Shown one piece after another: positions 24,240 through 31,419 of a DNA stretch of 64,000 nucleotides (positions are counted from its first letter, which is position 1; each line of letters starts with the position of its first letter). The stretch lies in the NCBI RefSeq assembly GCF_000379625.1, contig NZ_KB903247.1, positions 186,001 to 250,000 on the forward strand. Reading direction: 5' to 3'. This stretch comes from Actinomycetospora chiangmaiensis DSM 45062 (GTDB lineage Bacteria > Actinomycetota > Actinomycetes > Mycobacteriales > Pseudonocardiaceae). Below the pieces are notes generated by a model. It did not search any database. It saw only the letters and a program-made list of their open reading frames with translations, and was not told the origin of the DNA. A program made the position numbers and the translations under genes.

Positions 24240-25016
24240 TCAGCCCGCGCGGCGGGCGCGGACGACGACGAGTTCCTCGGTGCGCTGCCCGGGCTCGATC
24301 AGGCCGCGCTGCTCGAGCATCTGCGCGCGGGCGGTGAAGACCGGGCCGAAGGGGTGCTCGCAGCGGGCGGCGACGTCGGCGTCGAGACCGTGTCCCGCGA
24401 GCCGCGCGAGCGTGGTGTCGACCCCGTTGATCGCCGAGTGCACCAGCAGCAGGCAGCCGCCGGGGGCGAGGACGCGCGGGGCCTCGTCGATCACGCGGTC
24501 GACCAGGGTGCGCCCGTCGAGTCCGCCGTCGAACGCGCGCATGGCGCCATGCGTCGGCAGCGACGCGTCGGCGGTGGGGACGTAGGGCGGATTGGAGACG
24601 ACGAGGTCGTACTGCTTCCCGACGACGGGTGCGGCCAGGTCGCCGCGGTGCAGCCGGACCCGGCGGCCCAGCCGTCCGGCGTTGGCCCACGAGCTGAACA
24701 GGGCACGGCGTGACACGTCGACGGCGGTGACCTCGGTGCCCGGCACACCGGCCGCCACCAGCGACAACGCCCCGGCGCCGGCGCAGAGCTCGAGCACCCG
24801 GGTGCGGGGGAGCGGTGAGTCGAGGAGCTCGCGGACCAGGACGTCGGCGAGCAGCCACGTGTCGCGCTGGGCGGGGTAGACGCCCGGGCCGCGCAGCAGC
24901 GGGAGGTGCGCGCGGGTGCCGTCGGCGGCGGGGAGGGGGGTGGGGACGGGAACGACGACGTCGGGCACGACCGGTGCGGGCACGGTGGTGCGGGGGGTGG
25001 GCAGGGAGATGGACAT
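24240..25016 (-). CDS. HemK/PrmC-like N5-glutamine or release-factor-type methyltransferase
   Basis: 258-residue SAM methyltransferase with motif I LELCAGAGALSLVAA (about 80-94) and the catalytic NPPYVP (about 146-151), which recognises a planar amide such as glutamine. It lacks the PrmC N-terminal helical domain, so it is closer to the HemK2/Mtq2-like short forms. The second ATG (25016) is chosen because GAGGAG lies 7 nt upstream. A copy of the recurrent 16-mer lies inside the coding region as PVVGKQ. Confidence 0.8.
   Translation of the reverse strand: MSISLPTPRTTVPAPVVPDVVVPVPTPLPAADGTRAHLPLLRGPGVYPAQRDTWLLADVLVRELLDSPLPRTRVLELCAGAGALSLVAAGVPGTEVTAVDVSRRALFSSWANAGRLGRRVRLHRGDLAAPVVGKQYDLVVSNPPYVPTADASLPTHGAMRAFDGGLDGRTLVDRVIDEAPRVLAPGGCLLLVHSAINGVDTTLARLAGHGLDADVAARCEHPFGPVFTARAQMLEQRGLIEPGQRTEELVVVRARRAG
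24615..24630 (+). repeat. Recurrent 16-mer, perfect copy inside a gene
   Basis: CTTCCCGACGACGGGT within the PrmC-like coding region, read there as PVVGK. Confidence 0.75.
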
Positions 25017-25260
25017 ACGCATGCTCCTCGGCGGTCACGGGGGCGCGGACGCGGAGGCCTGCCGGGCGTCCGGCGGCCGGGCGTCCCCGAAGAGCAGCTG
25101 CGCACTCAACCGCCGGGGACGGGAGTGAGCCTGTGTTACCCGGTGATTACGCGAGCCGATCGTCGTATTCGATGTGATGCACACACCGCGTACACCGCAC
25201 CCGTCGTCGGGTAGCCGGACCGCTCGATCGCCCGCCCCCGACGTCCGAGGAGATCTCCGC

Positions 25261-26265
25261 GTGACCGACGTCCTCCACCCGCCCGTGGCCCGTGCCGACG
25301 CCCTGCCGGCCTCGCGGGGACCCGTCTCGTCCGCCGTCGTCGACGTCCTCGCCGGCCGGCGTCCGGTGACCGACCTGCCGTCGGAGCCCGCGCTCGACCC
25401 CTACGGCGACGACCTGCAGCTGGCGCTCTACGTCCTCTACGAGCTGCACTACCACGGCTTCGCCGAGGTCGACCCCGAGCTCGAGTGGGAGCCCGAGCTG
25501 CTGCGGCTGCGGCGCTCGCTGGAGCGGACGTTCCTGGCCGCGCTGCAGGCCGAGGTGCCCGCGGGGGACGACGTCGACGCCGAGGTGGAGGCGCTGCTCG
25601 TGGAGCAGGCCGACGGGGACGGACCGTCGTGGCGGCTCGCGCGGGACGGCCAGCTCTGGCAGCTGCGCGAGTACGTCATCCACCGGTCGATCTACCACCT
25701 CAAGGAGGCGGACCCGCAGGCCTGGGTGATCCCGCGGATCGACGGGCAGGCGAAGGCGTCGCTGGTGACGGTCGAGCACGACGAGTTCGGTGGGGGCCGC
25801 GCCGAGCGCGTCCACGCGCAGGTGTTCGCCGACATGATGACCGAGCTGGACCTCGACCCGCGCTACCACGGTTACCTCGAGGCGGTGCCGGCGGACGCGC
25901 TCGCGCCGGTCAACCTGATGTCGCTGTGCGGGCTGCACCGCCGGTGGCGGGGAGCGTCGGTCGGGCAGTTCGCCCTCATCGAGGTGACGTCGTCACCCGG
26001 GTCGGCGCGGCTGGTCAAGGCGATGCAACGGCTGGGGACCAGCGAGGCGGCGACCGCCTTCTACGTCGAACACGTCGAGGCCGACGCCGTGCACGAGCAG
26101 CTGGTGCGTCGCGGGCTGCTCGCCGACCTCGTCGGGCGGGAGCCGGAGCTCGCCGTCGACGTCGTGTTCGGGATGCGCGCGCTGACGCTGCTCGAGGACC
26201 GCCTCGGCGATCACCTCATGCGGTCCTGGGACGCCGGGTCGTCCTCGTTGCGGACCCTCGTCTGA
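25261..26265 (+). CDS. Iron-containing redox enzyme, heme-oxygenase-like diiron (HDO) family
   Basis: 334-residue all-helical protein of the heme-oxygenase-like family (PF14518 group) that uses a non-heme diiron centre. Possible ligands are in YELHYHGFAEVD (about 62-73) and in YVEHVEADAVHEQL (about 263-276). The GTG at 25261 is preceded by GAGGAG at 8 nt. The 244-bp divergent gap upstream carries a 16-mer variant at 25199. Its 3' end overlaps the convergent CDGSH gene by 55 bp. The substrate is unknown; relatives act on lipids and amino-acid-derived substrates. Confidence 0.8.
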   Translation: MTDVLHPPVARADALPASRGPVSSAVVDVLAGRRPVTDLPSEPALDPYGDDLQLALYVLYELHYHGFAEVDPELEWEPELLRLRRSLERTFLAALQAEVPAGDDVDAEVEALLVEQADGDGPSWRLARDGQLWQLREYVIHRSIYHLKEADPQAWVIPRIDGQAKASLVTVEHDEFGGGRAERVHAQVFADMMTELDLDPRYHGYLEAVPADALAPVNLMSLCGLHRRWRGASVGQFALIEVTSSPGSARLVKAMQRLGTSEAATAFYVEHVEADAVHEQLVRRGLLADLVGREPELAVDVVFGMRALTLLEDRLGDHLMRSWDAGSSSLRTLV

Positions 26266-26480
26266 CGGACCTTGCGCCGATGGCTGGTGTCGCAGAACGG
26301 GAAGCGCTTGCTGCGACGGCAGGTGCACACGGCGACCACCGGCCGCTCGGAGCGGACGATCTCGCCGTCGGGCGTCTCCAGCTCCACGGGGCCCTCGACG
26401 AGCATCGGCCCGCCGTCGGTGAGGGTCACGCGGGGGACGCGATCGGGACGGGACAGGGGTGGGGACACGGGGTGCGACAT
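26211..26480 (-). CDS. CDGSH-type iron-sulfur protein
   Basis: 89-residue protein with the CDGSH 2Fe-2S motif CTCRRSKRFPFCDTSH (C-x-C-x2-S-x3-P-x-C-D-x-S-H) at about 52-67. Three Cys and one His ligate a redox-labile cluster. It starts at ATG 26480. Pairing with an iron redox enzyme suggests it donates electrons or iron-sulfur chemistry to that enzyme, an inference from antisense overlap. Confidence 0.88.
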   Translation of the reverse strand: MSHPVSPPLSRPDRVPRVTLTDGGPMLVEGPVELETPDGEIVRSERPVVAVCTCRRSKRFPFCDTSHRRKVRQTRVRNEDDPASQDRMR

Positions 26481-26530
26481 GGCGCGCGGCTACCCGTCGC
26501 TCCGCCCGCTCCCACGTGATCCGTGCCCGG

Positions 26531-26579
26531 CGTGAGGGGAACCCTCGCATCACAAGAGCGCTCGCGGCTTCCCCTCACG
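26531..26579. repeat. 49-bp palindromic repeat, family B copy 1
   Basis: Ends CGTGAGGGGAACCCT and TTCCCCTCACG, with AGAGCGCTCG in the middle. It is about 80% identical to the reverse complement of 28293-28341. The stop codon of the AtuA-like gene lies inside its right end. Confidence 0.85.
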
Positions 26580-28356
26580 ACCCCAGCAGCGCCTCCGGGA
26601 CGTCGACGAGCCGGCTGCGCAGGTACTCGCCGAGCCCCTTGGCCTGCGGGTCGGGGCGGGTCGAGGACGCCACGCCGTCGCCCAGGATCCCGTGCACCAC
26701 GACGTTCAGCGCCCGCAGGTTCGCGAGCTCGTGGATCTCGATCGCCAGGTCGGCGACCTCCGGCCCGAGGAGCTCGCGGACCCGGTCCGTCGTCAGGAAG
26801 CCGCGGAGCCAGGCGTACGCCACGTCGTCGCGGGTCCAGACCCCGATGTTCGCGTCACCGCCCTTGTCGCCCGAGCGGGCGCCGACGACCCCGCCGAGGG
26901 GGACACGGCGGGTCGGTCCGGCTGGCGCCAAGGGTGTGGCGTTACTGGCACTGGGTGCAAGCAGTGACGCATTGCTGCTACCGAAGGTGGGCGGGTCCGC
27001 CACCACACGCCGCTCCCCGTCGGGCAGCACCACGGTGTGCGTGACGGCGGCGCGCGGCACCGCGGCGGGGCGGTAGACGCCGAAGGCGGACTCGGCGCTC
27101 GGCGGGGTGGTGGTGTGGAAGCCCGCGTAGCCGCCGAGGGCCAGCTCCATCGTGGCGTTGGAGAACGCGCGGCCGACGATGCGCGGGTCGGGGTCCTTCA
27201 CCGTGACGCGCAGGTGCGCGGTAGCTTCGGCGTTCGAGGCGGCGTCGGGGTGGTCGAAGCGGAGCAGCCGCACGTCGACCTCGGCGAACCGGTCGCGCCC
27301 GCCGAGCACCTCGAACAGCAGCTGCTCGGCGAACGCCGCCTTGGCCTCGATGTCCAGGCCGGTGAGGACGAGGGTCATCGAGTTCCGGTAGCCGCCGGCG
27401 TCGTTGAGGGCGACCTTCAACGTCGGCGGGGGCGCCGACCCGCGCACGCCGGAGATGCGCACCCGGTGCTCGCCGTCGTCGGAGAGCGAGATCGTCTCGA
27501 AGTGCGTCGTGCAGTCCGGGCCGAGGTAGGCGGGCGCGGCGATCTCGTAGAGCAGCTGCGCGGTGACGGTGCCGACCGACACCAGTCCGCCCGTGCCCGG
27601 GTGCTTCGTGATCACCGACGACCCGTCGGCGGCGACCTCGGCGATCGGGAACCCGGGATAGCGGCGGTCGGTGACCTCGTCGAGGAAGGAGTAGTTCCCG
27701 CCGGTCGCCTGGGGCCCGCACTCGATGACGTGGCCCGCGACCACCGCCCCGGCCAGCGCGTCGAGGTCCTCCCGCGACCAGCCGTGCCACCAGGCCGCCG
27801 GCCCCACGACCAGCGACGCATCGGTGATCCGCCCCGTCACGACGACGTCCGCGCCCGCGGCCAGCGCCTCCGCGATGCCCCAGCCGCCGAGGTAGGCGTT
27901 GGCGGAGACGGGCTTCCCCGTGACCTCGGGCGTGATCGCGTCCAGCGACCCCCGTAGGTCGTCGCCCTCGACGTACGCGACGCGCGCGCCCGTGCCGAGG
28001 TCCTCAATCGCCGCCGCGAGCCCGGCGGGGTTCAGTCCACCGGCGTTGGAGACGACCTTGACCCTGCGGGCGACGCAGTCGGCGAGGATGTCGCGCAGCT
28101 GCGTCAGGAACGTCTTGGCGTACCCGGCGTCGGGGTCCTTGGCCTGCGCCTTCGCGAGGATGAGCATCGTCAGCTCGGCCAGGTAGTCGCCGCAGAGCAC
28201 GTCGACCGGCCCGCCGTCGAGCATCTCCCGGGCGGCGTTCAGGCGGTCGCCGTAGAACCCGGAGATGTTGCCGATCCGGACCGGGCGCCCGCCGTGAGGG
28301 GAGGATCCGAGCGCTCTCGTGGCACCAGGGTTCCCCTCACGCATGGGGTCGCTCAC
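26575..28356 (-). CDS. AtuA-like acyclic-terpene-utilisation protein (DUF1446 plus C-terminal domain)
   Basis: 593-residue protein: DUF1446/AtuA domain (about 25-450) with IGNISGFYGDRLNAAREML, VSNAGGLNPAGLAAAIEDL and GADVVVTGRITDASLVVGPA, then an AtuA-like C-terminal domain (about 490-590) with GARSGDKGGDANIGVW. In pseudomonads AtuA is needed for citronellol/geraniol breakdown; its chemistry is unclear. The start GTG 28356 overlaps the TIGR03084 stop. The N-terminal 20 codons include a family B palindrome, the interdomain linker has an inserted segment shared with an intergenic hairpin (NASLLAPSASNATPLAP), and the stop lies in another palindrome. The first ATG (28344) is an alternative start. 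Confidence 0.85.
   Translation of the reverse strand: MSDPMREGNPGATRALGSSPHGGRPVRIGNISGFYGDRLNAAREMLDGGPVDVLCGDYLAELTMLILAKAQAKDPDAGYAKTFLTQLRDILADCVARRVKVVSNAGGLNPAGLAAAIEDLGTGARVAYVEGDDLRGSLDAITPEVTGKPVSANAYLGGWGIAEALAAGADVVVTGRITDASLVVGPAAWWHGWSREDLDALAGAVVAGHVIECGPQATGGNYSFLDEVTDRRYPGFPIAEVAADGSSVITKHPGTGGLVSVGTVTAQLLYEIAAPAYLGPDCTTHFETISLSDDGEHRVRISGVRGSAPPPTLKVALNDAGGYRNSMTLVLTGLDIEAKAAFAEQLLFEVLGGRDRFAEVDVRLLRFDHPDAASNAEATAHLRVTVKDPDPRIVGRAFSNATMELALGGYAGFHTTTPPSAESAFGVYRPAAVPRAAVTHTVVLPDGERRVVADPPTFGSSNASLLAPSASNATPLAPAGPTRRVPLGGVVGARSGDKGGDANIGVWTRDDVAYAWLRGFLTTDRVRELLGPEVADLAIEIHELANLRALNVVVHGILGDGVASSTRPDPQAKGLGEYLRSRLVDVPEALLGS
26945..26976. repeat. 32-bp sequence shared with the intergenic hairpin at 41326
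   Basis: Starts CTGGCACTGGGTGCAAGCAG and is identical over 32 bp to the reverse complement of 41326-41357. Here it lies in-frame in the AtuA-like gene at the interdomain linker, so a dispersed element appears to have been absorbed into coding sequence. Confidence 0.85.
28293..28341. repeat. 49-bp palindromic repeat, family B copy 2
   Basis: Same length and ends (CGTGAGGGG ... CCCCTCACG) as 26531-26579 but inverted. It is translated as the N-terminal REGNPGATRALGSSPHG of the AtuA-like protein. Confidence 0.85.
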
Positions 28357-29156
28357 CGCGCCGTCCTCTCCGAAAGGCTCTGTCTCCCCGTGCCCGCGTC
28401 GCCGGCGAACGACTGCCCGATGCGCGCCCACTCCGTCGCGGCGTCCCCGACGACGGCCAGCGCCAGGTCGTCCCGGTGGCGCCGCTGGGTGATGAGCAGC
28501 GCGAAGTCCTCGGCGGGCCCGCTGATCCGGTCCGGCGCGTCCTCCGGACCCCAGGCCCACGTCGAGCCGTCGGGGGCGGTGAGCTCCACCCGGATCGGGA
28601 CGTCGGGCATGACGAGCTCGTGCGCGGCGTAGCTGAACGCGCGGGCACCGACGCCGATGTGGGCCACGTGCCGCAGCCGGTCGGACGGCGCGTGGGTCGC
28701 GCCGACCGTGTCGTACACGTCCTGCGCGTGTGCCCAGGTCTCCATGATCCGCGCGGTCAACGAGGACGCCGCGCTCATGGCCGGCCCGAACCACGGCACG
28801 CGGGTCTTCGGGTCGAGCTCCCGGAACGCGGCGATCAGCCGGGCCCGGGCCTCGTCGAACCAGGCGAGCATCTCGGCGCCGGAGAGCGACCGGTACCGCT
28901 CGACGAACGTGTCCGGGCTGACCCCGCCCTCGGCGTCCATCGCGGCCTTCTCGGCGGCGAACGCGTCGGGGTCGGTCGCCGAGCGCAGCGCGACGTCGTC
29001 GAAGTAGGCCAGGTGGGAGACCTGGTCGAGGATCGTCCAACCCTCGGCGGGCGTCGCGAGCTCCCACTGCACCTCGCTCAGCCCCGCCAGCACGGACCGC
29101 AGTTCGGCGGACTCGGCCGCGAGGTCGTCGGCGAGCGCGTCCATCGACACCGGCAT
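28353..29156 (-). CDS. TIGR03084-family DinB/mycothiol-type protein
   Basis: 267-residue helical-bundle protein of the TIGR03084 family, related to mycothiol-dependent maleylpyruvate isomerase. Landmarks are TPAEGWTILDQVSHLAYFDD (about 36-55), METWAHAQDVYDTVG (about 137-151) and a C-terminal SCP2-like part. The DinB metal-site histidines appear in SHLAYFD and WAHAQD. The ATG at 29156 has GGAGG 8 nt upstream. It sits in the AtuA-type operon, so a role in the same pathway or in thiol-dependent steps is inferred. Confidence 0.82.
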   Translation of the reverse strand: MPVSMDALADDLAAESAELRSVLAGLSEVQWELATPAEGWTILDQVSHLAYFDDVALRSATDPDAFAAEKAAMDAEGGVSPDTFVERYRSLSGAEMLAWFDEARARLIAAFRELDPKTRVPWFGPAMSAASSLTARIMETWAHAQDVYDTVGATHAPSDRLRHVAHIGVGARAFSYAAHELVMPDVPIRVELTAPDGSTWAWGPEDAPDRISGPAEDFALLITQRRHRDDLALAVVGDAATEWARIGQSFAGDAGTGRQSLSERTAR

Positions 29157-29161
29157 CGGTG

Positions 29162-29908
29162 CTACCTCCCCGTCCAGACCGGCGTGCGCTTGTCGCGGAA
29201 CGCCGCCGGTCCCTCCTGTGCGTCCGCCGACCGGTAGACCGGCGCCCAGATCTCCTCGGCCCGCTCCCAGACGTCGGGTCGCGAGAGGTAGGCCGTCGCC
29301 TTCCCCGCGCGCACCGAGAGCGGGGCGTTCGCGGCGATGCGCGACGCCAGCTCCTGCGTGTGTCGACGCAGGTCGGAGGCGGGAACGACGTGGTTCACCA
29401 GCCCCACCTCGCGCGCCCGCGTCGCGTCGAGCGGGTCGCCGGTCAGCAGGATCTCCAGCGCCACGCGCGGCGGGACCAGCCACGACAGCGGCGCCGCCCA
29501 CGGCGACCCGCGGCCCACCTTCACCTCGCTCACCGCGAAGCGGGCGTGCTCGGCGGCGACCACGAGGTCGCACTGCTGGGCGAGCAGGAACCCACCGGCA
29601 TAGGCGACGCCGTTGACCGCGGCGATCGTCGGCTTGGGCACGTTGATGTTCCGCCCGAACTGCGGCAGGAAGTCCGGCGGCGGGACCTCCAGCGAGGTCT
29701 CGGCCATCTCCTTGAGGTCGCCGCCCGCGCAGAACGCCTTCTCCCCGGCGCCGGTGAGCACGAGCACGGCCGCGTCGGGGTCGTCGACGAACCGTCGCGT
29801 GCCCTCCCACAGCCCGTCCCGGACCTCCTTCGACAGCGCGTTCCGCGCCTCCGGGCGGTCGATCGTCAACCAGGCGACGCCGTCGTCGACCTCGTACCGG
29901 ACTGTCAC
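29162..29908 (-). CDS. Enoyl-CoA hydratase/isomerase-family protein
   Basis: 248-residue crotonase-fold protein. The oxyanion loop segments are CAGGDLKEM (about 61-69) and NGVAYAGGFLLAQQCDLVVA. The usual Glu of the GGGxEL motif is replaced (AGGFLL), while the second acidic position (VSEVKVGRG) is kept, so it may be an isomerase, thioesterase-like or another crotonase rather than a plain hydratase. The GTG overlaps the preceding ligase stop. In Atu/Liu pathways a crotonase hydrates the carboxylated enoyl-CoA. Confidence 0.85.
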   Translation of the reverse strand: MTVRYEVDDGVAWLTIDRPEARNALSKEVRDGLWEGTRRFVDDPDAAVLVLTGAGEKAFCAGGDLKEMAETSLEVPPPDFLPQFGRNINVPKPTIAAVNGVAYAGGFLLAQQCDLVVAAEHARFAVSEVKVGRGSPWAAPLSWLVPPRVALEILLTGDPLDATRAREVGLVNHVVPASDLRRHTQELASRIAANAPLSVRAGKATAYLSRPDVWERAEEIWAPVYRSADAQEGPAAFRDKRTPVWTGR

Positions 29909-31419
29909 GGGAACATCCTCCGCAGGTCGGGCCGGTTGAGCTTGCCGCTGCCCGTGCGGGGCAGCGCGTCGACGATCTCGATTCGCCGCGGACGGTGCAT
30001 GCCCTGCAGGTCGGGGTGCTCGGCGCACCAGCGGTGCAGCGCCTCGACGGTGACGCCGTCGCGGCGCGGCACCACCACGGCCGTCACCTGCTCCACCCAC
30101 CGCTCGTGCGCGGTGCCGATGACGGCGACCTCGGCCAGGTCGGGGTGGCCCGCGAGGTGTTCCTCGACCATCTGCGGGAACACGTTCTCCCCGCCGGAGA
30201 CGATCATGTCGTCGATCCGGTCGACGTAGTACAGGTAGCCGTCGGCGTCGCAGGACATGAGGTCGCCGGTGCGGAACCAGCCGGTCCCGTCCTCGGACAC
30301 AGGGAACTTCTCGGAGTCGGGCACGCCCCAGTACCCGGGGGTCACGGCGTCGCCGCGTACCCACAGCTCGCCGACGCCGGAGTCACCCGGCGCCAGGTCC
30401 GGTGACCCGTCCACCGGCACCAGGCGCGTCCGGACGATCTGGGACAGCGGTCGTCCCATCGAGTCCGGACGACGGGTCTCGCGGGCGGAGTAGGTGACCA
30501 CGAGCCCGCTCTGCTCGGTCTGCCCGTAGATCTCCGTGCCCAGGATCCCGGTGCCCTTCTCGAGCCGCTCGATCGCCGCGGTCGGCGTCCGCGAACCGCC
30601 GAACATGCAGACGCGGAACGAGTCCAGCACGACCGGCTGATCCACCGTCCGGTTCCCGACGTCGATCATCATCGTGGAGATCAGCCCGCCGTAGCTCGGC
30701 CGCAACTCCTCCACCAGCTCCAGCCAGCGCACCACGTCCCAGCGCGGCATGAACGTGATCTGCCCGCCGCGCAGGAGCATCGGCAGGCTCGCGAGCTGCA
30801 GCCCGCCGACGTGGAACATCGGCATGCAGTTGAGGACGTGGTCGTCCCCGGACAGCTCGTAGACCTCGATCGCACCGTCGACCTGCGCGGCGATGTTCCG
30901 GTGGGTCTGCCGGACGCCCTTCGGCACCCCGGTCGACCCCGACGTGTACATCAACAGCGCGTCGTCGCCGTCCAGGCGCGGCACCACGCCGTCGAGCGGC
31001 TCCGCCCCGGCGACCGCCGTCGCGAACGACCCTGCGTCACCCGTCGTCAGGAAGACGGGGGTCTCCTCACCGAGCACCCGCTCGACGCGCTCGACGTCCT
31101 GCGCGGGCAGGACGACGAGCCGCACGCCGGAGTCCAGGAGCGCGTGGCGCAGCGGGGCGTCCGGGAACATGTAGTTCAGCGGAACCCCGACCGCGCCGGC
31201 CTGCCAGGCCCCGACGATCGCGACGAGGTATTCCAGGCAGTTCGGCGCGAGCACGGCGACGCGGTCGCCCTCGTTCACGCCGGTCGCCCGGAGGTAGCCG
31301 GCGAACCGTGCGGCCTGGTCGGCGAACTCCGCGTAGGGGATCTCGGTGGCGTCCAGCCGGAGCGCGACCTTCCCGGCGTGGTCGGCGGCAGCACGCCGCA
31401 GCAGGGTCGCGAGGTTCAT
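29905..31419 (-). CDS. Class I adenylate-forming acyl-CoA ligase (operon ligase 2)
   Basis: 504-residue ANL-superfamily enzyme activating a carboxylic acid to its CoA thioester. It shows the AMP-binding loop MYTSGSTGVPKGVRQTH (about 152-168), GQTEQSGLV, the hinge FRTGDLM, the SGGENVFPQMVEEHL segment, and the catalytic lysine in PRTGSGKLNRPDLR near the C-terminus. Its ATG overlaps the biotin-carboxylase stop. Two ligases in one operon suggest substrates of different chain length or branching. Confidence 0.88.
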   Translation of the reverse strand: MNLATLLRRAAADHAGKVALRLDATEIPYAEFADQAARFAGYLRATGVNEGDRVAVLAPNCLEYLVAIVGAWQAGAVGVPLNYMFPDAPLRHALLDSGVRLVVLPAQDVERVERVLGEETPVFLTTGDAGSFATAVAGAEPLDGVVPRLDGDDALLMYTSGSTGVPKGVRQTHRNIAAQVDGAIEVYELSGDDHVLNCMPMFHVGGLQLASLPMLLRGGQITFMPRWDVVRWLELVEELRPSYGGLISTMMIDVGNRTVDQPVVLDSFRVCMFGGSRTPTAAIERLEKGTGILGTEIYGQTEQSGLVVTYSARETRRPDSMGRPLSQIVRTRLVPVDGSPDLAPGDSGVGELWVRGDAVTPGYWGVPDSEKFPVSEDGTGWFRTGDLMSCDADGYLYYVDRIDDMIVSGGENVFPQMVEEHLAGHPDLAEVAVIGTAHERWVEQVTAVVVPRRDGVTVEALHRWCAEHPDLQGMHRPRRIEIVDALPRTGSGKLNRPDLRRMFP

